Below are positions 1-8,808 of a stretch of DNA of 64,000 bases, in pieces. The notes under the pieces were generated by a model that saw only the letters and a program-made list of their open reading frames with translations, ran no database searches and was not told where the DNA came from. The translations under genes were made by a program, and so were the position numbers. The stretch comes from an uncultured Bacteroidota bacterium (GTDB lineage Bacteria; Bacteroidota; Bacteroidia; Flavobacteriales; Flavobacteriaceae): contig CABZJM010000007.1 in assembly GCA_902526075.1 (NCBI GenBank), positions 1-64,000 on the forward strand, written 5' to 3'. The number at the start of each line of letters is the position of its first letter. Within the stretch, counting starts at the first letter, position 1.

Positions 1-440
1 TTTAAATCATAATATATAATTTCATTTCCAATTAACTTTGTTATAGATGAATATGTTGGATATCCAGGATTTGGTATTAAGACTTTATCATCTTCAGAAA
101 GAAAAGACATTGAAATATGAAAAATTCCTTCTTTACTTCCAATTAGTGGTAAAATTTCAGATTGATAATTTAAATCACAATTATATTGTAACTTATAAAA
201 ATTTGATATTTCCTTTCTAAATTTTTCAACTCCGATATAGCTTTGATATTTATGCGCTCCAGCAACATTTAACGAATCTTTTAATTTTTTTATTACTAGT
301 GTTGGAGGAGATAAATCTGGACTCCCAATTCCAAGGTTTATAATATCTTCTCCAGAGTCAATTAAAGACTTTACCTCTCTCAGCTTGGAGGAAAAATAAT
401 ACTCACTCAATTCTTCTATTCTTTTTGAAAATTCAATCAT
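1..440 (-). CDS. Class I/II aminotransferase, N-terminal part (cut by window edge)
   Basis: The first ~146 residues of a PLP-dependent fold-type I aminotransferase are visible; the rest lies beyond the left edge. It starts MIEFSKRIEEL and contains NLGIGSPDLSPP, HKYQSYIGVEKFRKEI, LIGSKEGIFHIS and LIPNPGYPTYSS, the usual substrate-entry and cofactor-phosphate regions of the aspartate/LL-diaminopimelate aminotransferase group. The active-site lysine is not in the window. The ATG overlaps the end of pheA by 8 bases (ATGATTGA), so the two are translationally coupled. In Bacteroidota an aminotransferase next to pheA, followed by tyrA and a DAHP synthase gene, is common, so transamination of prephenate/phenylpyruvate or 4-hydroxyphenylpyruvate is the likely job. 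The family is certain; exact substrate is inference. Confidence 0.88.
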   Translation of the reverse strand, partial: MIEFSKRIEELSEYYFSSKLREVKSLIDSGEDIINLGIGSPDLSPPTLVIKKLKDSLNVAGAHKYQSYIGVEKFRKEISNFYKLQYNCDLNYQSEILPLIGSKEGIFHISMSFLSEDDKVLIPNPGYPTYSSITKLIGNEIIYYDL

Positions 441-1260
441 CTTTAGAGTTTTTGTATTCACCTAATACTTTAAAATCTTTAGCCATAATTTCAATTATAG
501 ATTTAGCCTTAAAATAATCTTCTAATTTATCAAAAGTGAGATCAACAAAAAATGAGTATCTCCATGGAGTTTGAATCGTAGGCATTGATTGAATCTTTGT
601 TAAATTTAACTTACAATCACTTAAAACATTTAAAATTGCTGCCAAGCTTCCCCTTTTATGATCCAATTCAAATTTAACTGAGGCCTTATTAAAATTTAAG
701 TTTTTAGTTGGACCTTTTTTTTGAAGAATAACAAATCTTGTTTGATTCTTTTTTATCGTTTGAATATTAGCATTTATAATATCCAGCCCATAAATTTTTG
801 AGGCTAAATCACTTGCAATTGCACCTAAACCCTTTATTTTATTTTCAGAAATTTTCTTTGCTACCATAGCCGTATCCTTATCCTCAATTAAAACAATATC
901 CGCATTATCTTTAAAAAAATCTCTGCATTGAAGAAGAGCCATGGGATGAGACTGAACTTCTTTTATATCCTCAATTGATTGACCTTTTAATACCATCAAA
1001 TTATGTGTTATTTGAAGATAATACTCACCTACAATATTTATTCCATATTCATCAATCAATGCATAATTAGGAATAATAGATCCAGCAGTAGAATTTTCTA
1101 TTGCCATTATGGCATAATCTATTTTATCATTAAATAAATTTAAAATCAATTCTTCGAAGGAAAGATATTCAATCAAATTAATATTTTCTTCAAAATAGTT
1201 ATTTGCAACTATGTGATGAAATGAACCCTTTATTCCCTGTATACCTATATTTTTTTTCAT
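433..1260 (-). CDS. pheA: Prephenate dehydratase
   Basis: Converts prephenate to phenylpyruvate for phenylalanine synthesis. About 275 residues: a periplasmic-binding-like catalytic domain (NSTAGSIIPNYALI; catalytic Thr-Arg-Phe in NQTRFVILQ near residue 185) followed by an ACT domain (from FELDHKRGSLAAIL). It is a monofunctional enzyme without a chorismate mutase domain. The Phe-binding ESRP motif of the ACT domain reads QSMP and the GALV motif reads GSLA, so the sensitivity to phenylalanine may differ from the E. coli type. I place the start at ATG 1260 (MKKNIGIQGIKGSFHH), because the in-frame ATG at 1290 lies inside the upstream terminator hairpin. That ATG directly follows the terminator T-run, leaving no room for a Shine-Dalgarno site. 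First gene of the operon, probably under leader-peptide attenuation. Confidence 0.95.
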   Translation of the reverse strand: MKKNIGIQGIKGSFHHIVANNYFEENINLIEYLSFEELILNLFNDKIDYAIMAIENSTAGSIIPNYALIDEYGINIVGEYYLQITHNLMVLKGQSIEDIKEVQSHPMALLQCRDFFKDNADIVLIEDKDTAMVAKKISENKIKGLGAIASDLASKIYGLDIINANIQTIKKNQTRFVILQKKGPTKNLNFNKASVKFELDHKRGSLAAILNVLSDCKLNLTKIQSMPTIQTPWRYSFFVDLTFDKLEDYFKAKSIIEIMAKDFKVLGEYKNSKDD

Positions 1261-1287
1261 AAAAAAAAAGTCTCGAAATTTCGAGAC
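1261..1287 (-). terminator. Intrinsic terminator of the pheA attenuator
   Basis: On the minus strand the perfect palindrome GTCTCGAAATTTCGAGAC (1287 to 1270) is followed by nine Ts (1269 to 1261) and then directly by the pheA ATG. It lies between the Phe/Tyr-rich leader peptide and pheA, so it is read as the attenuator terminator. A competing helix is possible: GAGGCUGU (1324 to 1317) can pair over 8 bp, with three G-U pairs, with AUGGUCUC (1290 to 1283), which includes the left arm of the terminator. Confidence 0.85.
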
Positions 1288-1323
1288 CATAAATAATTTT
1301 GATTAGTTATATTACAACAGCCT

Positions 1324-1383
1324 CTACATCCTTTTTGAATACAAGAAGTAAAAGAAGTTAGAGTTGTAGTTAAAAAATAGCAT
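1324..1383 (-). CDS. Phe/Tyr-rich leader peptide of the pheA operon
   Basis: A 19-codon reading frame, ATG at 1383 and TAG at 1326-1324, encodes MLFFNYNSNFFYFLYSKRM. Eight of 19 residues are aromatic (5 Phe, 3 Tyr). The frame ends about 36 bases before a perfect terminator hairpin that abuts pheA. This is the arrangement of ribosome-mediated attenuation: stalling at Phe or Tyr codons when the charged tRNAs are scarce would leave the region around the stop codon free to form the antiterminator. The presence of both Phe and Tyr codons fits an operon that serves both amino acids. The frame and composition are seen directly; the mechanism is inferred from known attenuators. Confidence 0.85.
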   Translation of the reverse strand: MLFFNYNSNFFYFLYSKRM

Positions 1384-1437
1384 TTTTAAATATTGAATGG
1401 TCTAATGTAAATAATATTTATTAAAAAAGAAAATTAA

Positions 1438-3030
1438 CTAAAGAATATAATCTGTAGATACAAAGTTAGAATTTTCAGAACTTAACAAATCCTTAATTAT
1501 CTTATTGTTATCATTATTATCTTTTGAGGCAACAAATGTACGAATTGAAAATGATCTTAATGCATCATGAACACTTAATGTACTGAATGCAGAATCTTTT
1601 CTTCCTGTAAATGGATAAATATCGGGGCCTCGTTGACATGAGCTATTTATGTTGACCCTACAAACTAAATTCACCAAGGTGTCAATTAGGGGTCCTAGCT
1701 TCTTTGTTTCCTTTCCGAAAATACTGACCTGTTGTCCGTAATTTGATTCTGCCATGTCATCAAGAGGTTCATTAATATCTTTAAATGAAATTATCGGAAT
1801 CACTGGACCAAACTGCTCTTCTTTATAAACACTCATATCTTTAGTAACAGGGTATAAAATAGCTGGATATACATAATTTTCACATTGAATTCCACCTTTT
1901 GGATTAACTATCTTAGCACCCTTCTGTTTTGCATCAGTAATTAGTGATTGTATGTATTCGGGTTTATTTGGTTCTGGTAGCGGAGTTAACTTAACGTTTT
2001 CCTCCCACGGATTTCCGTATTTTAATTCATCAACAGCCTTAGAAAATCTGTTGAGAAATTCATCTCTAATTTCATCATGAACATAAATTATTTTAAGAGC
2101 AGTACATCTTTGTCCGTTATAAGAAAGGGATCCATTTATACATTCCTGAATCGTTAAGCCTAAGTCAGCATCTGGTAATATAATCGCTGGATTTTTTGCC
2201 TCAAGACCCAAGACTAATCTTAGTCTATTTTTCTTTGGATGAGATTCTTGCAGGGAATTTGCAGAAGAGCTATGTCCTATTAGTGCCAAAACATTTACTT
2301 TTCCAGATTCCATAATAGGGGTTGCTAAAACCCTACCTCTTCCAAATAAAATATTTATAACACCCGGAGGAAAATGTTTATTGAAAGCTTCCATTAATGG
2401 AGAAATTAATAATACACCGTGTTTGGCTGGCTTAAATATCACTGTATTACCCATAATTAAAGCTGGAATTAAAAGACAAAATGTCTCATTCAAAGGATAA
2501 TTATATGGTCCTAAACAAAGAACTACACCAAGTGGTCCCCTGCGAATGTGTGCATTGATACCACTATGTTTTTGAAATTTTGCAGAATCTCTATCAATTT
2601 TCTTGTAAGCTTCAATTGTATCGTATATGTAATCTATGGTTCTATCAAATTCTTTTTGGGAATCAATATGGTTTTTTCCAATCTCCCACATTAATAAATT
2701 TACAACAATATCTCTTTTCTGTTTCATTTCTTCAACGAAGTTTTCCATAGCATTAATGCGATCAACAACCTTCATTGTTGGCCATAAACCTTTTCCTTTA
2801 TCAAATGCATTGCATGCAGAGTCTAGTGCTCTAATAGCTTCATCCTTACCCAAACTTGGTATTTCACCAAGCAAGGTAGGCTTATATTCAGGAGTTGAAG
2901 AGATTGTAGAATAAACAGGTGAAAATTCACCATCCCATTTAACCAATTTTCCATTAATAAGAAAATTATCTTGCTTTATCTTATCAATTATCTCAAACTC
3001 TTTCGGTATCTGCTTAAATTTAAATTCCAT
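1438..3030 (-). CDS. gapN: NADP-dependent non-phosphorylating glyceraldehyde-3-phosphate dehydrogenase-like aldehyde dehydrogenase
   Basis: An aldehyde dehydrogenase superfamily protein of about 530 residues. Visible motifs are the cofactor segment [14 protein letters not shown], the general-base region [16 protein letters not shown], the catalytic cysteine in [10 protein letters not shown], and a C-terminal [18 protein letters not shown]. The last resembles the QRGPD.FPF.G.KDS signature of GapN, which oxidises glyceraldehyde 3-phosphate directly to 3-phosphoglycerate with NADP+. That would make it a cytosolic NADPH source bypassing GAPDH/PGK. I choose the ATG at 3030 ([12 protein letters not shown]) over an upstream in-frame ATG at 3066, whose extra 12 residues are atypical. 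It is on the same strand as pheA but separated by the leader region, so it is probably a separate unit. A different aldehyde substrate cannot be excluded. Confidence 0.85.
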   Translation of the reverse strand: MEFKFKQIPKEFEIIDKIKQDNFLINGKLVKWDGEFSPVYSTISSTPEYKPTLLGEIPSLGKDEAIRALDSACNAFDKGKGLWPTMKVVDRINAMENFVEEMKQKRDIVVNLLMWEIGKNHIDSQKEFDRTIDYIYDTIEAYKKIDRDSAKFQKHSGINAHIRRGPLGVVLCLGPYNYPLNETFCLLIPALIMGNTVIFKPAKHGVLLISPLMEAFNKHFPPGVINILFGRGRVLATPIMESGKVNVLALIGHSSSANSLQESHPKKNRLRLVLGLEAKNPAIILPDADLGLTIQECINGSLSYNGQRCTALKIIYVHDEIRDEFLNRFSKAVDELKYGNPWEENVKLTPLPEPNKPEYIQSLITDAKQKGAKIVNPKGGIQCENYVYPAILYPVTKDMSVYKEEQFGPVIPIISFKDINEPLDDMAESNYGQQVSIFGKETKKLGPLIDTLVNLVCRVNINSSCQRGPDIYPFTGRKDSAFSTLSVHDALRSFSIRTFVASKDNNDNNKIIKDLLSSENSNFVSTDYIL

Positions 3031-3073
3031 ATTTACTAATTTACAAAGCATCAATTTCCATTCCAAAAAAATA

Positions 3074-3113
3074 AATCACTATGTTTGAAAATCAATCACT
3101 ATGTTTGAAAATC
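3074..3113 (+). repeat. Perfect 2 x 20 bp tandem duplication carrying a promoter element
   Basis: The 20-base unit AATCACTATGTTTGAAAATC occurs twice head to tail (3074-3093 and 3094-3113). Each copy contains TATGTTTG, an exact match to the Bacteroidota -7 consensus TAnnTTTG (3080-3087 and 3100-3107). The second copy ends 17 bases before the ATG of the glycosyltransferase gene on the same strand, so the repeat looks like a doubled promoter -7 region. Confidence 0.8.
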
Positions 3114-3130
3114 ATTAATTACTTTTTTAG

Positions 3131-4111
3131 ATGCTTTCAAGTATTAAACATCGTAACAATAAGCAGAAATATTACTTTTTAAATTATTTTAGCTTATTAA
3201 TTCCGGATTTTCTCTACAGATATGCTTTAAAAAAGAAATTAAACTCTCTTTCTGATTATGATTTTGAATATATTAAAAATAGGGTAAACTATTACAACAA
3301 ACTAAACAAAGAAATTAAACTAAATAAGGATGTTGAAAGTCTAAATAATTTTAAAATTAAAAACTTCCATAGAACTTATTTTTTTGATACTTACGAATAC
3401 ACAAGATTCTTTGAAAAAAGATTAAAGCTAAAAATGCTATTTGGAGATATCACTCATAGCCCTGAAATTCCATCGATTGTAAAAAGTAGGCCAATCAATG
3501 AAAATAATCAAAATTCAATTTTGCTGAAGCTAAACAAAATCAGACATTTTACATATACAAAAGATTCTAATGAGTTTGATAATAAAATAAATAAACTAAT
3601 TGGAAGATCTGCAATAACTAAAAGTCATAAAAAAAGAATTGATTTTTTTAAAATATATTTTAGTAATCAGTTATGTGACCTTGGAGCAATAAACAAGAAT
3701 ACACCACACCCAGAATGGCTAAAAAATAAAATATCAATAGAAGATCACTTAAAATATAAATTTGTTATGTGTATAGAGGGAGTTGATGTTGCGACAAATC
3801 TAAAATGGGTAATGTCCTCAAATTCAATTGCTGTGATGCCAAAACCTAAAATTGAATCTTGGTTTATGGAAAATAAGTTAATTCCTGACAAACATTACAT
3901 TGAAATAAAGGAAGATTATTCAGATTTAGAAAGTAGAATTAAACACTTCATTAGGAATCCTGAAAAATGTAAAAGAATTATCAAAAATGCCAATGATTAT
4001 GTTGTACAATTCAAAAATAAAAGCAGAGAAGATCTTATATCATTGATGGTTTTAGAAAAATACTTTCATTTCACTGGACAAAAAGAAAAAACTAGTTTTT
4101 TAGATTACTAG
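3131..4111 (+). CDS. GT90 (CAP10-like) glycosyltransferase, probable LPS or surface glycan modification
   Basis: A 326-residue protein without a signal peptide. It has the layout of the GT90/CAP10 family (LpsA-type glycosyltransferases): an FGDITHSPEIPSIVKSRPI block near residue 105, and a C-terminal block KFVMCIEGVDVATNLKWVMS followed by NSIAVMPKPKIESWF and a basic helix. Family members transfer a hexose or xylose to lipopolysaccharide core or to capsule glycans; the donor here is unknown. It stands alone between two minus-strand biosynthetic operons and has its own duplicated promoter element. Its last 20 bases overlap the 3' end of ilvA on the other strand. The family call rests on motif memory and is good; the substrate is not known. 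Confidence 0.75.
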   Translation: MLSSIKHRNNKQKYYFLNYFSLLIPDFLYRYALKKKLNSLSDYDFEYIKNRVNYYNKLNKEIKLNKDVESLNNFKIKNFHRTYFFDTYEYTRFFEKRLKLKMLFGDITHSPEIPSIVKSRPINENNQNSILLKLNKIRHFTYTKDSNEFDNKINKLIGRSAITKSHKKRIDFFKIYFSNQLCDLGAINKNTPHPEWLKNKISIEDHLKYKFVMCIEGVDVATNLKWVMSSNSIAVMPKPKIESWFMENKLIPDKHYIEIKEDYSDLESRIKHFIRNPEKCKRIIKNANDYVVQFKNKSREDLISLMVLEKYFHFTGQKEKTSFLDY

Positions 4112-5099
4112 ATTTCCAAATATCAGCTCTTTTTATTATTTCAGGCATTCTAGAATTATCATTATTACCTCCGCAAATTATACAACAAATATTTTTATTT
4201 ATGATCTTATTTCTGTAATGCCTTAGAGCAGCACTTGACATTGCACCTGCAGGTTCAGCAATAATATTTTCATATGATTTCAGTTCTAGAATAGAATTAC
4301 AGATTTCATTCTCATGTAAAATTATTAAATCATCTAAATATTCTTTACAATAATTAAAGCTATAATTACCAACTTTTTTAACCGCAACTCCATCAACAAA
4401 ACCATCAATACTTCTTAAAGTAATTAACTTATTTTTATTAATTGATCTAGACATTGATGGGGCTCCTTTAGGTTCAATTCCTATTATTTTTGTCATTGGA
4501 CTCAGTTGCTTGAAAACATTTATTGCACCTGATATTAATCCACCACCTCCGATTGGTATAAATAGATAATCAAGATGATCCTTAAATTGATTAATTATTT
4601 CTAAAAATAGTGTAGCCTGTCCTTCAATTACTTTTTTATCATCAAAAGGATGAATAAAAGTTTTATCATATTTATCACATTCTTGCAACGCTTTTTCATA
4701 AGCTTGGGTAAAGTTTTCTCCATATAAAACAACCTCAATATTAGTTTTTCCAAATTTTTTTACTTGTTCAATTTTTTGATTTGGAGTAGTTGTAGGCATA
4801 AATACTTTTCCCATGTACCCTAAGGTGCTACAGCTTACAGCAAAACCCTGAGCATGATTTCCAGCGCTAGCACATACTATTCCATTTATTACTTGAGATT
4901 GATTCAAAGATGAAATTTTATTAAAAGCACCTCTTATCTTAAATGATCTTACTTTTTGTAAATCTTCCCTTTTAAAAAATATATTAGAATTATAGTTTTT
5001 AGAGTAGCTTTCGATTTTCTGGAAAGGAGATTCAATTACTACTCTCTCCAATATTTGGCTAGCTTTCTTTATTTCATTTAATCCGATAAAATTACTCAC
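4092..5099 (-). CDS. ilvA: Threonine dehydratase, short form without regulatory domain
   Basis: PLP enzyme converting threonine to 2-oxobutyrate, the first committed step to isoleucine. The catalytic domain is complete: Schiff-base lysine in VRSFKIRGAFNK (about residue 54), SAGNHAQG, and the glycine-rich phosphate-binding IPIGGGGLISG. The protein stops at 335 residues with NNDNSRMPEIIKRADIW, just where biosynthetic Bacteroidota IlvA proteins of about 420 residues continue into an ACT-like regulatory domain. I find no remnant of that domain downstream, where the convergent GT90 gene overlaps the last 20 bases. The start is GTG, sharing one base with the ilvC stop (TAGTG). Last gene of the ilv operon. 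The biosynthetic role is inferred from context; the length alone would also fit a catabolic-type enzyme. Confidence 0.92.
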   Translation of the reverse strand: MSNFIGLNEIKKASQILERVVIESPFQKIESYSKNYNSNIFFKREDLQKVRSFKIRGAFNKISSLNQSQVINGIVCASAGNHAQGFAVSCSTLGYMGKVFMPTTTPNQKIEQVKKFGKTNIEVVLYGENFTQAYEKALQECDKYDKTFIHPFDDKKVIEGQATLFLEIINQFKDHLDYLFIPIGGGGLISGAINVFKQLSPMTKIIGIEPKGAPSMSRSINKNKLITLRSIDGFVDGVAVKKVGNYSFNYCKEYLDDLIILHENEICNSILELKSYENIIAEPAGAMSSAALRHYRNKIINKNICCIICGGNNDNSRMPEIIKRADIWKSSNLKN

Positions 5100-6568
5100 T
5101 AAAATAAATTTTTCATCGCTGTCATAGACTTTCTAAGCTCTAGTCCAATCTTTTCAATAGGATGATTGTTTATTTCAAAGTTAATTTTTTTGAGTAAGTC
5201 TTTATCAATTTCTTTATTTATGTTAGGCTCTGCCCCAAAAGAGGATAAGCTTAATTTACTGACATAATTTTTTAAAAGGGGTTTTGCTTCATTTGCAAAT
5301 AAGTAACATCCGTATTCAGCTGTGTCAGAAATTATACTATTCATTTCATATAATTTCTTTCTTGCAACTAAATTTGCAATTAAGGGTAATTCATGTAAAG
5401 ATTCATAATATGCTGATTCGTCAATGATACCAGCTTCAACCATTGTTTCAAAAGCTAATTCAACCCCAGATTTTATAAATGCTATCATGGCAATTCCTTT
5501 TTCAAAATATTCCTGATTAGAAATAGCCTTTTCTATGGAAGGTGTTTTTTCAAATGCTGTCTCACCAGTCTCCTCCCTCCAATTAAGAAGTTTTTTATCG
5601 TTGTTTTTCCAATCTTCCATCATACCTTCTGAAAACTCTCCAGACATTATATCATCCATATGCTTTTTAAAAAGAGGCGTCATAATCTCTTTAAGTTCTT
5701 CAGCTATTCGATTTGCTTCAACTTTGGAGTTATTTGAAATACAGTTCATCATCTTAGTAATTCCTCCATGTTTCAAAGATTCGGTTATGACTTCCCATCC
5801 ATTTTGAATTAGTTTAGAGGCATATTTCCTTTCAATTCCGTCATTTACCATCTTGTCAAATAATAATATAGATGCTGTTTGTAGAACCCCACATAAAATA
5901 GTTTGTTCACCCATCAAATCACTTTTAACTTCTGCAACAAATGAGGATTCAAGTACACCGGCTCTATGAGAACCTAATGAGTAAGCATAAGCCTTAGCTA
6001 AATTTAAACCATCCTTGGTTGGGTCGTTTTCTGAATGAACTGCTATCAAGGTTGGAACTCCAAATCCTCTTTTAAATTCTTGCCTTACCTCTGTTCCTGG
6101 GCATTTAGGAGCAACCATAATGACGGTTATATCTTCTCTGATTTTTATACCCTCCTCGACTATATTAAAACCATGAGAATAAGAAAGGATTGAATTTTTT
6201 TTCATTAGAGGCATAACACTATTAACTACATCCGTGTGATTTTTATCAGGGGTCAAGTTTATAACCATATCAGCATCTGGAATTAAATCATTGTAAGTTC
6301 CAACTTTGAAATTATTACTAGTAGCATTTATAAATGATTTTCTTTTTGAAGTAATTGCACCTTCACGTAAGGCATATGAAATATTTAAACCAGAATCCCT
6401 CATATTCAAACCTTGATTCAAGCCTTGGGCACCACAGCCCACAATCACAATTTCTTTATTTTTTAAAATTAGGTTATTACCATCAAATTCTGATAAATGC
6501 ATAAATCTACACTTTGATAACTGTATCTTTTTTTCTGATTCAGTTAGTGAATTAAAATAGTTATTCAT
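5099..6568 (-). CDS. ilvC: Ketol-acid reductoisomerase, class II (long form)
   Basis: Isomerises and reduces acetolactate and acetohydroxybutyrate with NADPH and Mg2+. At 489 residues it is the class II form, with a duplicated knotted C-terminal domain as in E. coli, not the ~330-residue class I form. The Rossmann motif [18 protein letters not shown] sits near residue 43; the following [15 protein letters not shown] carries the basic residues expected for the NADPH phosphate. Metal-ligand regions include [24 protein letters not shown] and, in the second repeat, [14 protein letters not shown]. It follows ilvH after one base and shares one base with ilvA, so translation of the three is probably coupled. 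Confidence 0.97.
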   Translation of the reverse strand: MNNYFNSLTESEKKIQLSKCRFMHLSEFDGNNLILKNKEIVIVGCGAQGLNQGLNMRDSGLNISYALREGAITSKRKSFINATSNNFKVGTYNDLIPDADMVINLTPDKNHTDVVNSVMPLMKKNSILSYSHGFNIVEEGIKIREDITVIMVAPKCPGTEVRQEFKRGFGVPTLIAVHSENDPTKDGLNLAKAYAYSLGSHRAGVLESSFVAEVKSDLMGEQTILCGVLQTASILLFDKMVNDGIERKYASKLIQNGWEVITESLKHGGITKMMNCISNNSKVEANRIAEELKEIMTPLFKKHMDDIMSGEFSEGMMEDWKNNDKKLLNWREETGETAFEKTPSIEKAISNQEYFEKGIAMIAFIKSGVELAFETMVEAGIIDESAYYESLHELPLIANLVARKKLYEMNSIISDTAEYGCYLFANEAKPLLKNYVSKLSLSSFGAEPNINKEIDKDLLKKINFEINNHPIEKIGLELRKSMTAMKNLF

Positions 6569-6569
6569 C

Positions 6570-7103
6570 TTAATTATTTTTAAAGTTGGAAAGTTTTTCT
6601 GATATCATCAATGGGGATTTGGTTACTGCAATTCTTCCAGATCTAACATATTGTAAAATTCCGTATTTATTTAATTTTTCATAGAGTTCATCTAATTCAT
6701 GATTTCTGCCAGATTTTTCAATTACAAAAAATTCAGGATTTACAGTTACTATTATAGCGTTACTTTCTTTAATTATATTTTGAATCTGTCTGTCATCAAA
6801 TAACAATGAAGATTTTATTTTGAACAAGCATGATTCCTGGTAAATTGTTTCCTCGTCTGTATGATAATAAGACTGAATTACTTCAACTTGTTTATTAATC
6901 TGTCCAACGATTTTTTTAATAAATGTCTCAGAGGCTATAACAAGAATTGTCCATCTCTGTACGTTTTCAATCTCTGTCATTGAAGAATTAAAACTTTCAA
7001 TATTTATATGCCTTCTCTGAAAAATTGCAGAGATTCTGTTGAGAAGGCCAACACTATTTTCTGTGTAAATTGAAACTGTATATTTTATTAATTTATCACT
7101 CAT
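6570..7103 (-). CDS. ilvH: Acetolactate synthase small (regulatory) subunit
   Basis: About 177 residues with an N-terminal ACT domain ([33 protein letters not shown]) and a second, ACT-like domain, the usual two-domain architecture of IlvH/IlvN. It activates IlvB and confers valine feedback. The conserved VGLLNRI and INIESF segments that form the valine site are present. I start it at ATG 7103 ([11 protein letters not shown]); an in-frame TTG at 7109 would add two residues. It lies between ilvB and ilvC with gaps of a few bases. Confidence 0.95.
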   Translation of the reverse strand: MSDKLIKYTVSIYTENSVGLLNRISAIFQRRHINIESFNSSMTEIENVQRWTILVIASETFIKKIVGQINKQVEVIQSYYHTDEETIYQESCLFKIKSSLLFDDRQIQNIIKESNAIIVTVNPEFFVIEKSGRNHELDELYEKLNKYGILQYVRSGRIAVTKSPLMISEKLSNFKNN

Positions 7104-7109
7104 AAACAA

Positions 7110-8798
7110 TTAATTTAATCTAATTTCTGAAACCGATGACCCTGTGGGAATCATCGGGAATACATTAGCCTCTTTTTCAACAACAACCTCTAAAAAATAA
7201 GGCTCATTAGATTTTATCATTTCCTCTACAGCATCTGCCAAATTCTTTCTTTCAGTAACTCTTCTTGCTTTTAAATAGTATCCCTCAGCAATTTTTACAA
7301 AATCAGGGTTAACCATTTCTGTTGATGCATATCTTTTATCAAAAAATAATTGCTGCCATTGTCTAACCATACCCAAAAAATCATTATTAAGTACAACTAT
7401 TTTAACAGCTGCTTTAGTTTGAAAAACAGTTCCCAATTCCTGAATTGTCATTTGATAGCCTCCGTCACCAATAACAGCAACAACTTCCCTCTCGGGGCAT
7501 GCCATTTTAGCTCCGATTGCTGCCGGTAGTGCAAACCCCATAGTTCCTAATCCACCAGATGTAATATTACTTTTTGATATATTGAAATCAGAATATCTAC
7601 ATGCAATCATTTGATGCTGGCCAACATCCGAAACAATAGCAGCATAGCCTTTTGTTTGAAGATTTATTTCTTTCATTACTTCGCCCATTGTCAAACCATC
7701 TTTTACAGGGTTGAGATCATTATGAATAACTTTTTCATATTCAATTTGATAAAGCTTTTTGAATTCATTTAACCATTTTTTATGGGTTTTTTTGTTAGTG
7801 ATTTTTAAGATTTCGTTCAAAGATTTTTTAGCATCACCCAAAACCGCAATATCCACCTTAATATTTTTATTAACCTCTGCTGGATCAATCTCAAAATGAA
7901 TGATTTTTGCCTGCTTAGCATATCGATTAACATCTCCAGTAACCCTATCATCAAATCTCATCCCGATTGCAATTAATATATCACATTCATTAGTCAGTAC
8001 ATTAGGCGCATAATTTCCATGCATACCCAACATACCCACGTTTAAAGGATGACTGGTTGGTATGGCTGAAGCTCCAAGAATTGTCCAAGCAGCTGGAATT
8101 CCAGATTTTTCAACAAACTTCATTAACTCATCCTCTGCATTTCCCAAGATTACCCCTTGACCCCACACAATAAGGGGCTTTTTAGCATTGTTTATTAAAT
8201 CTGCTGCATCTTTTAAATCATCAGGGTTTATTTTAGGCTCTGGATTATAACTTCTAATCGCTTCGACCTTTTTGTATGAAAATTCAATTTTATCAAATTG
8301 GGCATCCTTTGTAATATCAATTAAAACAGGACCAGGTCTACCACTCTTAGCAATGTAAAATGCCTTTGCAAAGATTTCTGGAATTTCAGAGGCCTTTGTT
8401 ATTTGATAATTCCATTTCGTAATCGGGGTCGAGATACCAATAATATCAGTTTCTTGGAACGCATCACTTCCAAGAAGATGGGAACTAACCTGACCAGTTA
8501 TACAAACCATTGGAGTGGAATCAATTTGAGCATCAGCAAGTCCAGTAACTAAGTTTGTGGCTCCTGGTCCTGAAGTAGCTATAGCAACTCCTACTTTTCC
8601 TGAGATTCTAGCAAATCCTTGTGCAGAATGAGTTGCACCCTGTTCATGTCTAGTAAGCACATGATGTATTTTATCTTGATATTTATACAATTCATCATAA
8701 ACAGGCATTATTGCTCCTCCAGGGTATCCGTAAATAATATCTACTTGTTCCTCTAATAAACATTTTATAACAGCCTCGCTACCGGTAATTTTAGACAT
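7110..8798 (-). CDS. ilvB: Acetolactate synthase large (catalytic) subunit
   Basis: ThDP- and FAD-dependent enzyme that condenses pyruvate with pyruvate or 2-oxobutyrate. About 562 residues in three domains. The N-terminal domain has GYPGGAIMPVYDEL and the ThDP-activating glutamate in TRHEQGATHSAQG. The central FAD domain has GMLGMHGNYAPN. The C-terminal ThDP/Mg2+ motif is GDGGYQMTIQELGT followed by VVLNN. Chosen start is ATG 8798 (MSKITGSEAVIKCLLEE), which agrees with the family; an ATG at 8819 in the same frame would overlap the end of ilvD. Second gene of the ilv operon, with its regulatory subunit directly downstream. Confidence 0.97.
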   Translation of the reverse strand: MSKITGSEAVIKCLLEEQVDIIYGYPGGAIMPVYDELYKYQDKIHHVLTRHEQGATHSAQGFARISGKVGVAIATSGPGATNLVTGLADAQIDSTPMVCITGQVSSHLLGSDAFQETDIIGISTPITKWNYQITKASEIPEIFAKAFYIAKSGRPGPVLIDITKDAQFDKIEFSYKKVEAIRSYNPEPKINPDDLKDAADLINNAKKPLIVWGQGVILGNAEDELMKFVEKSGIPAAWTILGASAIPTSHPLNVGMLGMHGNYAPNVLTNECDILIAIGMRFDDRVTGDVNRYAKQAKIIHFEIDPAEVNKNIKVDIAVLGDAKKSLNEILKITNKKTHKKWLNEFKKLYQIEYEKVIHNDLNPVKDGLTMGEVMKEINLQTKGYAAIVSDVGQHQMIACRYSDFNISKSNITSGGLGTMGFALPAAIGAKMACPEREVVAVIGDGGYQMTIQELGTVFQTKAAVKIVVLNNDFLGMVRQWQQLFFDKRYASTEMVNPDFVKIAEGYYLKARRVTERKNLADAVEEMIKSNEPYFLEVVVEKEANVFPMIPTGSSVSEIRLN

Positions 8799-8808
8799 AA
8801 TATTTAAA

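Noticed and set aside
1261-1290. In-frame ATG at 1290 as pheA start, giving an extra VSKFRDFFF segment
   Set aside because: The bases form the attenuator terminator and the family N-terminus matches the ATG at 1260.
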